A stretch of 64,000 bases of DNA, taken from NCBI RefSeq assembly GCF_002234615.1, contig NZ_NMQW01000002.1, positions 434,001 to 498,000 on the forward strand, written 5' to 3'. The notes beneath the pieces are model-generated. The model was not told the origin of the DNA and did no database searches. It worked only from the letters and a program-made list of their open reading frames with translations. Within the stretch, counting starts at the first letter, position 1. The number at the start of each line of letters is the position of its first letter. The DNA is from Paenibacillus rigui. Lineage in GTDB: Bacteria; Bacillota; Bacilli; Paenibacillales; NBRC-103111. Below, piece after piece: positions 37,442-45,883 of the stretch. Made by a program: the position numbers and the translations under genes.

Positions 37442-38062
37442 ATGCTTTTCGCTAAAAAAAATGATACCGACTTTCTTCTCTTGCTGATTAAAGCTTCGGA
37501 AAACACGCTGCATGCGGCACAAATGTTCCGTAATGCCGTGATGGGAGATCAACCGCCTGCGGCATTTTATCCACAGCTGAAGGATCTGGAAAACAAGGGG
37601 GATCAAATTACGCATCAAATTTTCAAAGGCTTGAACAAAGTATTTATCACCCCGTTGGATCGTGAAGATATTATGGAGCTTGCTTCCAAGGTGGATGACG
37701 TCATTGACGGAATTGAAGCAACCATCGCTCGCTTCGATTATTTGAATATTACGATGAGCGATAAATATATGAAAGAATTTTCCGCAGTAATCGTAGCCAG
37801 CTGCCAGCATATCCTGGATGCCTTCAAGCTGCTTGCCAAAAAGAAATACATACAAATTACCGAGCATACGGTACAAATCAACAGCCTCGAAAATGAAGCC
37901 GACCGTCTGATGCGCGAAGGTATTCGGGAAATTTTCACGAATCCGAAAGATCCTTATCATGATTTCAAAATTAAGGAGCTGTATGAAAGGCTTGAACAAA
38001 CGACAGACGCCTGTGAAGATGTAGCCAATATTTTGGAAAGCGTCGTTTTGCGTTATTCGTAA
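37442..38062 (+). CDS. DUF47 (PhoU-like) phosphate-transport accessory protein
   Basis: A 206-residue all-helical cytoplasmic protein of the DUF47/PhoU-like family, which accompanies Pit-type phosphate transporters and is thought to control them. The E-x3-D pattern (EDIMELASKVDDVIDGIEA near residue 80) matches PhoU metal-binding motifs. It precedes the pit gene by 27 bases and has an AGGGGGC ribosome-binding site. Confidence 0.92.
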   Translation: MLFAKKNDTDFLLLLIKASENTLHAAQMFRNAVMGDQPPAAFYPQLKDLENKGDQITHQIFKGLNKVFITPLDREDIMELASKVDDVIDGIEATIARFDYLNITMSDKYMKEFSAVIVASCQHILDAFKLLAKKKYIQITEHTVQINSLENEADRLMREGIREIFTNPKDPYHDFKIKELYERLEQTTDACEDVANILESVVLRYS

Positions 38063-38089
38063 GCTGGTTCATACCCGTAGGAGGAAATT

Positions 38090-39091
38090 ATGCTAACCCT
38101 TTTGTTCATCGTCGTCGGACTGGCTCTGCTGTTTGATTTTATCAACGGCTTTCACGATACGGCTAATGCCATTGCAACATCCATTTCCACTAGGGCTTTA
38201 ACTCCTAGGTTCGCTGTTTTTTATGCAGCGGTATTGAATTTCATCGGAGCTGTTTATTCTTCTGGGGTCGCGAAGACGGTCGGAGGTAAAGTGGCCAATC
38301 CGGCTACCATCGATCACGGCGTGGAAATCGTTATTGCCACTCTGATTACGGCTATTATATGGAATCTCCTAACATGGCTCTATGGTATTCCGTCCTCGTC
38401 CTCTCATACACTGATTGGGTCACTGGCGGGTGCGGTTATCTCAGGTGCGGGATTCAATGCTGTGAATTGGGCCGGGTTCAAAGAAATTATATTGATTCTG
38501 GTGCTATCTCCCATCGTTGCCTTTGCAACGGGCTTTATTTTGATGTGGATTATCCGACAGCTGATTATTGTGAGTGGCAATCATTCCAGGTCCCGGTTGA
38601 ACCGTTTGTTCCGTTTCTTTCAAATTTTCTCGGCTGGTTTACTCTCCTTGTCTCATGGCGGTAATGATGCCCAGAAGGCTATGGGGATCATCGTATTCGG
38701 CCTTGTCTCCTTAGGGTATCAAACCAATCTGGACGTCCCTATGTGGGTTAAAGTAGCAGCTGCAACCGCAATGGGCCTAGGTACTTCCGTCGGTGGAATG
38801 CGAATCATCAAAACCATGAGTAAGAAGCTTATGAAAATCGAACCGATTAACGGCTTTGCTTCGGACTTGAACTCGTCCATCGTTATTCAAACGTCGACTG
38901 CATTAGGTATGCCGTTGTCAACGACACATGTTATTTCCTCATCGATCATAGGCACCGGCTCTGTCATGAGATTTCATGATGTAAAATGGGCAACGGTGAC
39001 CAAGATGGTCATGACCTGGGTTATTACGATACCCATCAGTATGGTGCTCGCTTTCCTGATATACAAAATTGTATTTCAGTTTACTTCTTAA
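38090..39091 (+). CDS. pit: Inorganic phosphate transporter, PiT family
   Basis: A low-affinity Pi (metal-phosphate) symporter with about ten membrane helices in 333 residues. The duplicated PiT signature is present: GFHDTANAIATS near residue 21 and HGGNDAQKAMGI near 187. Preceded by a TAGGAGG ribosome-binding site and translated after the DUF47 gene. This two-gene unit runs opposite to all its neighbours. Confidence 0.95.
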   Translation: MLTLLFIVVGLALLFDFINGFHDTANAIATSISTRALTPRFAVFYAAVLNFIGAVYSSGVAKTVGGKVANPATIDHGVEIVIATLITAIIWNLLTWLYGIPSSSSHTLIGSLAGAVISGAGFNAVNWAGFKEIILILVLSPIVAFATGFILMWIIRQLIIVSGNHSRSRLNRLFRFFQIFSAGLLSLSHGGNDAQKAMGIIVFGLVSLGYQTNLDVPMWVKVAAATAMGLGTSVGGMRIIKTMSKKLMKIEPINGFASDLNSSIVIQTSTALGMPLSTTHVISSSIIGTGSVMRFHDVKWATVTKMVMTWVITIPISMVLAFLIYKIVFQFTS

Positions 39092-39125
39092 CCAGTATGG
39101 TTGTCCAGCTTCGCAAATGCGACAA

Positions 39126-39163
39126 AAGCCTGCATTCCTTCAAGGATTGCAGGCTTTTTTTTG
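39126..39163. terminator. Bidirectional terminator between pit and rex
   Basis: A strong stem (AGCCTGCA with TGCAGGCT, plus an inner TCCTT/AAGGA pairing) is followed by a run of T on the plus strand and has TTTTG after the stem on the minus strand, so it can serve both convergent genes. Confidence 0.85.
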
Positions 39164-39172
39164 TGAGGAAAT

Positions 39173-39793
39173 CTAATCCAAATAATAGGCAAGACTTTGG
39201 AGCTCGGTTGTAAAGTCCGCATGATGGACTCTGACCTCGTTCGGCACTTTTATAATCATCGGCGCAAAATTCAGGATCGCTTCCACTCCGGCGCTTACAA
39301 ATTCGTTAGCTACGTTTTGCGCTTCGGCAGCCGGAACCGTGATGATCCCGATCCGCACATGTAAGGATTCAATCGTTTCCTTTAAATCACGCATTGGCTT
39401 GACATGCAGATTGTTGATCGATTCTCCAATTTTGGACTCATGAGCATCAAAAACAGCTACAATCTTCATATTATCTTTCAAATACGCGTTATAGTTGCAC
39501 AAGGCTCTGCCTAGGTTCCCCGCGCCTACCAAAGCTACGGGGATCAGCTTATCCAATTTGAGAATTTGGCGAATTTTCTCTATCAGGTAATCGACATCGT
39601 ACCCGATCCCTTTTTTGCCGAATTCCCCAAAATAAGCTAAGTCTTTACGAATTTGAGCCGGGTTCAAGTCCAGCTTTTGCCCGAGATCCTGAGAAGACAC
39701 TGTATGCACACTTTTTTTGCTCAATTCATTCAGAAATCTAAGATATACCGGAAGCCTGCGAACTACCGCTTCGGATATTTTCAGCGTCTTCAT
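39173..39793 (-). CDS. rex: Redox-sensing transcriptional repressor Rex
   Basis: Senses the NADH/NAD+ ratio and represses fermentation and respiratory genes when NADH is low. The 206 residues contain an N-terminal winged helix (about 1-75; QDLGQKLDLNPAQIRKDL recognition region) and a Rossmann domain with GAGNLGRAL near residue 91. The start is set by the ATGA overlap with the dinG stop; a longer in-frame start would lie inside dinG without need. The tight coupling with dinG is unusual. Confidence 0.95.
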   Translation of the reverse strand: MKTLKISEAVVRRLPVYLRFLNELSKKSVHTVSSQDLGQKLDLNPAQIRKDLAYFGEFGKKGIGYDVDYLIEKIRQILKLDKLIPVALVGAGNLGRALCNYNAYLKDNMKIVAVFDAHESKIGESINNLHVKPMRDLKETIESLHVRIGIITVPAAEAQNVANEFVSAGVEAILNFAPMIIKVPNEVRVHHADFTTELQSLAYYLD

Positions 39794-42645
39794 TCCCCGT
39801 TTTCCCCCATCCACTGCTTAATTCGCGGAACCAACTGATTGGTTGGCATATGCTCAATCTTCGGTCCGGGCAGTGAGTACAAAAAGTATTTCCCGTACGT
39901 CGTATCAATCACTCGGGTATCGTATATAATAACAATCCCCTTGTCTTTCGCTGTTCGAACAAGCCTGCCGAACCCTTGCTTGAACCGAATCACCGCTTGC
40001 GGCACCGATAGCTTCATGAAAGGATTCTGGTTCAGCTTCTTGAGCTTTTCCGTCTTCGCCTCTACCAACGGATGGTTCGGCGGTTGAAACGGCAGTCTCA
40101 CGATAGCAAGGCAAGTCAGCGCATCGCCGGGAATGTCGACTCCCTCCCAGAAGCTGCTCGTACCTAAAAGCACGCACGAGCTGCTGTTCTGAAACAGCCT
40201 GGTGAGCTTGCTGCGGTTGCTGCTGTCTACCCCCTGCCCCAGTACCTGCATGCCAAATGGCGACAAACGGTCCTTCAGGCTGCCGTGAACCAGCTTCAGC
40301 ATCCGGTTAGACGTAAACAATACGAGCATGCGACCCTTCGTTTCCAATGCCACCTCGGCCAAGGATTGCGTCAAATGCTCCAGAAACTGCTTCTCGCCCG
40401 CATTCCCTCGAATGCTTGGAAAGTCCCTCGGAATCGCAACTAATGCCTGCTGACGATAATTAAAGGGCGATGGCAGCTGGACGGTTTTCAGCTTTGCTTC
40501 TTCCTCTTTTGCTCCCGTTTCCAGACCCAGCTGCTCACATGTATAATCGAACGATTTGCCGACCGACAACGTAGCCGAGGTCATGATAATACTATCCTTC
40601 ACATCAAAAAAGTGCTGCTGCAGCATCGGACTTACATCTATGGGGACACTCACAAGCTGCAGTGATTTGCTCTTGTTAAACTGACCTGCTTCCAGCCAAT
40701 ATACGTAGTTATCATCAGGCATCGTCATGAAAAAGTGGAGATTGTCCCGATGACGGTACAATTCCTTCACGGTCCCGGTAATATCGGTTAAGATCCCTTG
40801 AAGGTCAAGCTCATCCTGCATTTCTTTCATTTCAGAGAGCAGCTTATCCAGCTTTTTAAGCACTTCGCTTGTCAGCAGGAATATGCTGTCCTCCAGTACC
40901 AACAGCTTATCCCAGCCTTGAGGCTGATCGTCCTTCTTAATCCGGAATACCAGCTGCCCGCCCTCCATTGAGGTTGGATCCGCTTTTGAAGCTAACAGCT
41001 GATACAGCACCTCCGCCAGCTCATCCCACCGTTCCTTGATCTCAACGAGCTTGGGTGTCAGGCCGTCAATCGTATGACTCCAGCCTTGAACCCGCTCGGA
41101 TTCATCCCGCTGAAGCCGGGCTCTAAGCGACATTAGCTGTCCGCTGCGGCTATCCTTGAAGAGCCACCACAACGTACCTACGAATGCACCGTAGAACAGC
41201 TCAATACCCAAATGCTTGCTTGCCACTTCCTCAAAGTGGTGCGCTTCATCAATAACCAAATGCTTATAGTTTGGCAGCAGCCGATTCTCCGCTTTCGTAT
41301 CCGTAAACAACATCGAGTGGTTTGTTATTACAACGTCGGCTGTGTTCGCCTCATGGCGTGCACGGTGATAGAAGCATTTTTTAAACCATGGGCACGCCCG
41401 ATTCAAGCAGGAATCCGTATCGCTTGCGACCGTATGCCAGAACGAAACCCCTTTATTGCCAAAATGCAGCTCCTCTTCGTCCCCATGCTTCGTTTCGCTC
41501 AGCCAAACGACCATCTGACCGGCAGTAATCCGGTCTTCCTTTCCGTGCTCGAAGTCCTGCATATTCATCTTTTGCTCAAATTTACGCAAGCATAGATAAT
41601 GACTGCGTCCCTTTAGCACCGAGGCTTTGAAATCGACCGGAAACAGATCGTGAAGCAGGGGAATATCCCGCTCTCGGATTTGCTCCTGCAAATTGATGGT
41701 GTGCGTGCTGACGAGCACCTTCTTGTCTTTCTTCAGCCCGTAATATAAAGACGGAATCAAGTAACCGAGCGATTTTCCTGTCCCGGTTCCCGCCTCAATC
41801 ATCAGATGCTGGTCATGCTCGAACGCAGCCTCAACCTCATTCAGCATCCGAACCTGTGCCTCACGGTCTTCATAAGAAGCAAAGCGCTGCCGGAGTACAG
41901 CCTTCAATTGTTCATAAAATGCAGCAAAGTCTTCCGGAAGGGCTTTGATTTCCCCATCTTCCCGAACCGGCTCTTCCTCGCCCCAATCCTCTACATTCAA
42001 TTCAAACTGGCGAAAAAACTGACCGCTCTCGTCCGCTGTTCCGAAGGATTCCTTATACAGCCTCATCTCTTGTATAAACCAGCCGAAATCAGACAAGGAT
42101 TCATCAAAAATAATCGTTAACCGCTGCAGCGTAAGCAAGGATAGGCCCTGAAACCGCTCTAAACAACGAAGCCAAATAAGTGCCGTTGCTTCTGCATCAC
42201 TATCAGCCTGGTGAGGCCGCTCATGAGGAATGCTGAAGGCATGCGATACCATACTTAGCTGCAAGCTTGACAAAGAAGGGAATAACACGCGAAGCGAATC
42301 CATTGTATCCAATACTTTTCCGTCAAAAGGGAAGTACCCGTTCTCATCCAGCGCACGCTGCAAAAATCCTAAATCAAAAGCAATATTATGTCCGACAAGC
42401 ACGCTGTCCTGCAGCAGCGGAACCATCTCGGCAATGACGGTATCCAGCTCCGGAGCATCCTTGACCATGTCATCGTCTATGCCCGTTAAGGTTGTTATAG
42501 AAGAAGGTATACCAATCCCAGGATTTACCAGGGAAGTATACCTGTCTGTTATTTGATCGTCCATTATTATAACGAGGCCAACCTGAATAATGCGGTCCGT
42601 AGACTGGCTCCCGGTCGTTTCAAAATCTAAAACCGCGAATTTCAT
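39790..42645 (-). CDS. dinG: DinG-family helicase with N-terminal DEDD exonuclease and Fe-S cysteines
   Basis: A 951-residue fusion of a 3'-5' exonuclease (LDFETTG at 5-11; residues about 1-165) and an XPD/DinG-type superfamily 2 helicase. Walker A EAGTGTGKS is near 281, the DEAH box DEAHHFEE near 466, and GSFWEGVDIPG near 831. Four cysteines at about 351, 412, 417 and 423 (C-x60-C-x4-C-x5-C) match the Fe-S ligand pattern of E. coli DinG. B. subtilis dinG lies near panD in the same arrangement. It is the upstream partner of rex. Confidence 0.92.
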   Translation of the reverse strand: MKFAVLDFETTGSQSTDRIIQVGLVIIMDDQITDRYTSLVNPGIGIPSSITTLTGIDDDMVKDAPELDTVIAEMVPLLQDSVLVGHNIAFDLGFLQRALDENGYFPFDGKVLDTMDSLRVLFPSLSSLQLSMVSHAFSIPHERPHQADSDAEATALIWLRCLERFQGLSLLTLQRLTIIFDESLSDFGWFIQEMRLYKESFGTADESGQFFRQFELNVEDWGEEEPVREDGEIKALPEDFAAFYEQLKAVLRQRFASYEDREAQVRMLNEVEAAFEHDQHLMIEAGTGTGKSLGYLIPSLYYGLKKDKKVLVSTHTINLQEQIRERDIPLLHDLFPVDFKASVLKGRSHYLCLRKFEQKMNMQDFEHGKEDRITAGQMVVWLSETKHGDEEELHFGNKGVSFWHTVASDTDSCLNRACPWFKKCFYHRARHEANTADVVITNHSMLFTDTKAENRLLPNYKHLVIDEAHHFEEVASKHLGIELFYGAFVGTLWWLFKDSRSGQLMSLRARLQRDESERVQGWSHTIDGLTPKLVEIKERWDELAEVLYQLLASKADPTSMEGGQLVFRIKKDDQPQGWDKLLVLEDSIFLLTSEVLKKLDKLLSEMKEMQDELDLQGILTDITGTVKELYRHRDNLHFFMTMPDDNYVYWLEAGQFNKSKSLQLVSVPIDVSPMLQQHFFDVKDSIIMTSATLSVGKSFDYTCEQLGLETGAKEEEAKLKTVQLPSPFNYRQQALVAIPRDFPSIRGNAGEKQFLEHLTQSLAEVALETKGRMLVLFTSNRMLKLVHGSLKDRLSPFGMQVLGQGVDSSNRSKLTRLFQNSSSCVLLGTSSFWEGVDIPGDALTCLAIVRLPFQPPNHPLVEAKTEKLKKLNQNPFMKLSVPQAVIRFKQGFGRLVRTAKDKGIVIIYDTRVIDTTYGKYFLYSLPGPKIEHMPTNQLVPRIKQWMGENGE

Positions 42646-42735
42646 TACCCGTATGTCAATCCCTTCATACCCACTCTCCTACTAAGCATACCAATACTCC
42701 AGGGAAAAGGGAATAGTAAACTTCATCCTTACGCT

Positions 42736-43371
42736 TCATTTTCTCACCGGGCTGTGGAAAAATTGAAGCTCTCCTTTCTTAGAGCAGCAGCATACTCCGG
42801 ACTCCACAAGTGGCTGGACGCTGGACGGATCACTCCGAAAAGCCATGTTGAAATATTCCAGCGCCTTATCCATATTGTGTTTATATGCTTGAATGCAGCC
42901 CATTGCATTAAAAGAAATAGCCTTCATCTGATTATTGTTCGTAATTTGCGATAAAAAATGAAAATGACTGTAGCTTTCCGTTTCTTCTCCATTACGCAAG
43001 TAACTCATAGCCAGGTATACGCGTGCTAATGTAAATTCGGGATCATGACGGACCAAGGTAGAGAACTCTTTTATCGCTTCATCAAACATCAGCAGCTTGT
43101 AAAAGCCTTGTCCTCTGGCAAAATCTTCAGAATGCTTGCCTGCCAATTCGGGGTCCTGCACACTGTCTGCAAACAATGGATGATGTGTCTGATAAAAAGC
43201 AGCCAGCTTCTCTTCAAAAAGCAGCCATTCCTCGATAAACGTGTCGCTCATGGCTTTAAGTGCCTGCAGCTTCTCCTGAAGCTCTTTCTTGTCCGAACCC
43301 TTAGCCGTTGCGTACTGTGCACTCACTTCCCCGAGCATCTCGTTCATAGAAGCAAATAAATGTTTGAACAT
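42736..43371 (-). CDS. Tetratricopeptide-repeat protein
   Basis: A 211-residue soluble protein. The N-terminal half is helical and coiled-coil-like (SMNEMLGEVSAQYATAKGSD), and the C-terminal part has three TPR-like pairs (GFYKLLMFDEAIKEFSTLV, ARVYLAMSYLRNGEETES, GCIQAYKHNMDKALEYFNMA). The tail has a CCC cluster followed by a basic end. It sits between dinG and panD; no partner is evident. Confidence 0.75.
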   Translation of the reverse strand: MFKHLFASMNEMLGEVSAQYATAKGSDKKELQEKLQALKAMSDTFIEEWLLFEEKLAAFYQTHHPLFADSVQDPELAGKHSEDFARGQGFYKLLMFDEAIKEFSTLVRHDPEFTLARVYLAMSYLRNGEETESYSHFHFLSQITNNNQMKAISFNAMGCIQAYKHNMDKALEYFNMAFRSDPSSVQPLVESGVCCCSKKGELQFFHSPVRK

Positions 43372-43434
43372 GTATGCACCTCACCTTAACCTGAGCATAC
43401 ACTCATTTTTCGCTCCCGGCGTGCTTTTCATTCG

Positions 43435-43818
43435 TTACATTACGGTGGAATGAATTTCTTCCTTCAGTACGCTGACTACTTGGTTATTCTCACCCATAAT
43501 AGCAATTTGCGGATGGTGCTTTCGAGCTTCCTCATCGGTCAGCATGACGTAAGACAAAATAATAACCGTGTCTCCGACATGAACCATCCTCGCAGCAGCG
43601 CCATTCAGACAAATAACTCCGGACCCCCGGGGACCGGGAATAATATACGTTTCGAATCTGGCGCCGTTGTTGTTATTCACAATCTGTACCTTTTCATTCG
43701 GCAGCATATCGATCATATCAAGCAAGTCCTCATCAATGGTAATGCTTCCTACATAATTAAGATTAGCTTCCGTAACGGTGGCCCGGTGAATTTTGGATTT
43801 CAGCATCGTTCTGAACAT
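43435..43818 (-). CDS. panD: Aspartate 1-decarboxylase
   Basis: Produces beta-alanine for pantothenate synthesis. The 127-residue proenzyme self-cleaves at a Gly-Ser bond to form its pyruvoyl cofactor; the site is visible as YVGSITI (near residues 22-28), and [22 protein letters not shown] carries substrate-binding residues. Third gene of panB-panC-panD, 18 bases after panC, with a GGGGGAC ribosome-binding site. Confidence 0.97.
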   Translation of the reverse strand: MFRTMLKSKIHRATVTEANLNYVGSITIDEDLLDMIDMLPNEKVQIVNNNNGARFETYIIPGPRGSGVICLNGAAARMVHVGDTVIILSYVMLTDEEARKHHPQIAIMGENNQVVSVLKEEIHSTVM

Positions 43819-43836
43819 GGGATGTCCCCCTTGAAT

Positions 43837-44718
43837 TTAAAATGAAATGAGTGTGTTATCAATCAGCCTGGTTTTTCCGAATTTGACCGCCAGAGCAATA
43901 AGGACAGATGAAGCATCACGAAGTCTTGCTACGGGCTGGAGCGTCGGATAAGCGACAATCTCAACATAATCGATCTCTGCCAAAGGCGACTGCCGAATGT
44001 GCTCTATTATGGCCTTATGCAGCTCCGACACGTCAATGGCTCCTTTAGATTCTGCTACAAGTGACTCAGCCAATTTCAATGATGAAGATAGCACTAATGC
44101 CTGGCGCCGCTGCTCAGGCTCCAAGTACACATTTCGTGAGCTTAACGCAAGTCCGTCCGCTTCTCTCACGATAGGACAGGGGACAATTTGTACCGGAATA
44201 TTCAGGTCCTGCACCATTTGTTGGATAACCGCTACTTGCTGCGCATCCTTTTGACCGAAATAGGCTGCATCCGGCTGTACCATATGGAACAGCTTGCTTA
44301 CAACCGTAGCTACCCCGTCAAAATGACCCGGACGGGATTCCCCGCACAACCGCTCCGTCACACCAGAAACACTCACGACGGTTTGAGTAGGGGTAGGATA
44401 CATTTCCTCCACGGAAGGCAAAAACACGATATCCGCCTTCTCCGCCTCGGCAAGGGCAAGATCGCGTTGTTCGTCTCTAGGGTATCTCGATAAATCCTCG
44501 TTCGGTCCGAACTGCAGCGGATTGACGAAGATACTCAATACAACCAAATCACACTGCTGGCGGGCTGCTCGAAGCAGACTTGCATGACCCTCATGCAAAT
44601 ACCCCATCGTCGGTACAAAACCGACCCGTAACGTGCTGTCTTTTGCTCTGGCTTGACGAATAGCAGCTCGAAGCTGTTGAATATGACGGATGACTTGCAG
44701 CTGATGTACCATTGGCAT
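43837..44718 (-). CDS. panC: Pantothenate synthetase (pantoate-beta-alanine ligase)
   Basis: Joins pantoate and beta-alanine using ATP. The 293 residues carry the nucleotidyl-transfer HIGH-like motif MGYLHEGHASLLR near residue 39, SIFVNPLQFGPNEDL near 62, and YFGQKDAQQ near 149. It starts 28 bases after panB, with a GGGGAGCGAG ribosome-binding site nine bases before the ATG. Confidence 0.96.
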   Translation of the reverse strand: MPMVHQLQVIRHIQQLRAAIRQARAKDSTLRVGFVPTMGYLHEGHASLLRAARQQCDLVVLSIFVNPLQFGPNEDLSRYPRDEQRDLALAEAEKADIVFLPSVEEMYPTPTQTVVSVSGVTERLCGESRPGHFDGVATVVSKLFHMVQPDAAYFGQKDAQQVAVIQQMVQDLNIPVQIVPCPIVREADGLALSSRNVYLEPEQRRQALVLSSSLKLAESLVAESKGAIDVSELHKAIIEHIRQSPLAEIDYVEIVAYPTLQPVARLRDASSVLIALAVKFGKTRLIDNTLISF

Positions 44719-44746
44719 GGACTCTCGCTCCCCTTTGCATAAATGA

Positions 44747-45601
44747 TTATTTTTTACTTCCGTATAAAAAATCAGCTACGTCTTCCTCCATCCGGAACGA
44801 ATGCTCCGGCAGAGGGAACGAACGTCCCTTTACTTCATCCACGTACTGCTTCAAGCCTTCTCGAATCTGAGCTCCAATGTCGGCATACGTTTTGACAAAT
44901 CGTTTAGGTGCAATATTGGAGCCGTAGCCTAAAGCGTCATGGAACACTAACACCTGACCATCACATTGTGGTCCGGCACCAATGCCGATCGTAGGAATCG
45001 ACAAGGCTTCCGAAATATGCTGAGCCAGCTGCTCCGTTACCAGCTCCAGTACGATAGCGAACGCACCTGCTTTCTCCAGTGCCAAAGCGTCGTCGAGAAG
45101 CTTTTGTGCCTGCTCCGAATTTTTCCCTTGAATTTTGAAGCCCCCGATTTGGTGAATCGATTGCGGAGTCAAACCGATATGGCCCATGACCGGAATGCCC
45201 GCCTGGGTACAGGCCTCGACCGCGGCACAAATTTCTTGCCCGCCCTCCAGCTTAACAGCTTTGGCCAAGCCTTCCTGCATAATTCTTGCCGCATTGCGCA
45301 AGGTCAAATCCAGGCTGCCATGATAGGTCATAAACGGCATATCCGTAACGACGAAGGTAGAGGGAGCGCCGCGTACGACAGAGCGGGTATGATAAATCAT
45401 ATCTTCAATGGTTACAGGGATGGTTGAATCGTATCCGAGTACCACATTGCCCAGCGAGTCGCCGACGAGAATGACATCCACGCCCGCTTCCTCCGAAAGC
45501 ATCGCAGAAGGGTAATCATAAGCCGTCATTACCGTAATCGGTGTTCCGTCCTGTTTCATTTTTTTCAGCTTCGAGGTCGTGGCCGGTTTTCTTGCTTGCA
45601 T
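44747..45601 (-). CDS. panB: 3-methyl-2-oxobutanoate hydroxymethyltransferase
   Basis: First step of pantothenate synthesis, making ketopantoate. From the chosen ATG the 284-residue protein matches the family in length and contains [17 protein letters not shown] near residue 25, [11 protein letters not shown], the Mg-binding LEGG motif and [14 protein letters not shown]. An AGGTG site lies upstream. The reading frame continues in phase for 33 more codons to two ATGs that have their own AGAAGG site, so a longer product is possible; that extension is translated across a terminator hairpin (see separate entry). Confidence 0.95.
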   Translation of the reverse strand: MQARKPATTSKLKKMKQDGTPITVMTAYDYPSAMLSEEAGVDVILVGDSLGNVVLGYDSTIPVTIEDMIYHTRSVVRGAPSTFVVTDMPFMTYHGSLDLTLRNAARIMQEGLAKAVKLEGGQEICAAVEACTQAGIPVMGHIGLTPQSIHQIGGFKIQGKNSEQAQKLLDDALALEKAGAFAIVLELVTEQLAQHISEALSIPTIGIGAGPQCDGQVLVFHDALGYGSNIAPKRFVKTYADIGAQIREGLKQYVDEVKGRSFPLPEHSFRMEEDVADFLYGSKK

Positions 45602-45700
45602 AGCAACACCTGCTTTCAATAAATTATGGTTAGCCTTAGTATAGACAAAAAAACCTTTTAGCCCACGAAAGCTAAAAGGTTCACATGTTAAATCCATCAT
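45602..45700 (-). other. In-frame 5' extension of panB with its own ribosome-binding site
   Basis: Two consecutive ATG codons (45700 and 45697) follow an AGAAGG site by 5 and 8 bases and open a frame ([18 protein letters not shown]...) that runs without stop into panB. The codons [12 protein letters not shown] are formed by the terminator stem itself. The extension is 33 residues longer than usual PanB at the N-terminus. It could be a regulatory leader or a fortuitous frame. Confidence 0.4.
45646..45681 (-). terminator. Intrinsic terminator between birA and panB
   Basis: An 11-pair perfect stem (AACCTTTTAGC with GCTAAAAGGTT) around an eight-base loop is followed by five further T on the minus strand. 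It ends birA transcripts, or acts as an attenuator in the panBCD leader. Confidence 0.85.
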
Positions 45701-45838
45701 ATGATCCTTCTGTCTCGGTCCGTTAGGCTCAGAGCAGAATCCGACATATTCCAATTGGGATATTCAGTTCAGTTGGAAACGTTACATTCTAGATCTACAA
45801 TGGGAGTACGATTCTTGTCAGATATCGCCTCGATTTTC

Positions 45839-45847
45839 ATTATACCA
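45839..45847 (-). promoter_or_regulatory. Extended -10 promoter upstream of the panB leader
   Basis: TGGTATAAT on the minus strand is an extended -10 (TGn-TATAAT); no good -35 is visible, as is common for this class. It lies about 37 bases after the birA stop and would give a leader of about 180 bases up to the terminator. Confidence 0.5.
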
Positions 45848-45883
45848 AACTTTTCATCTAGGGGGAAGACATCAAATATCAAT

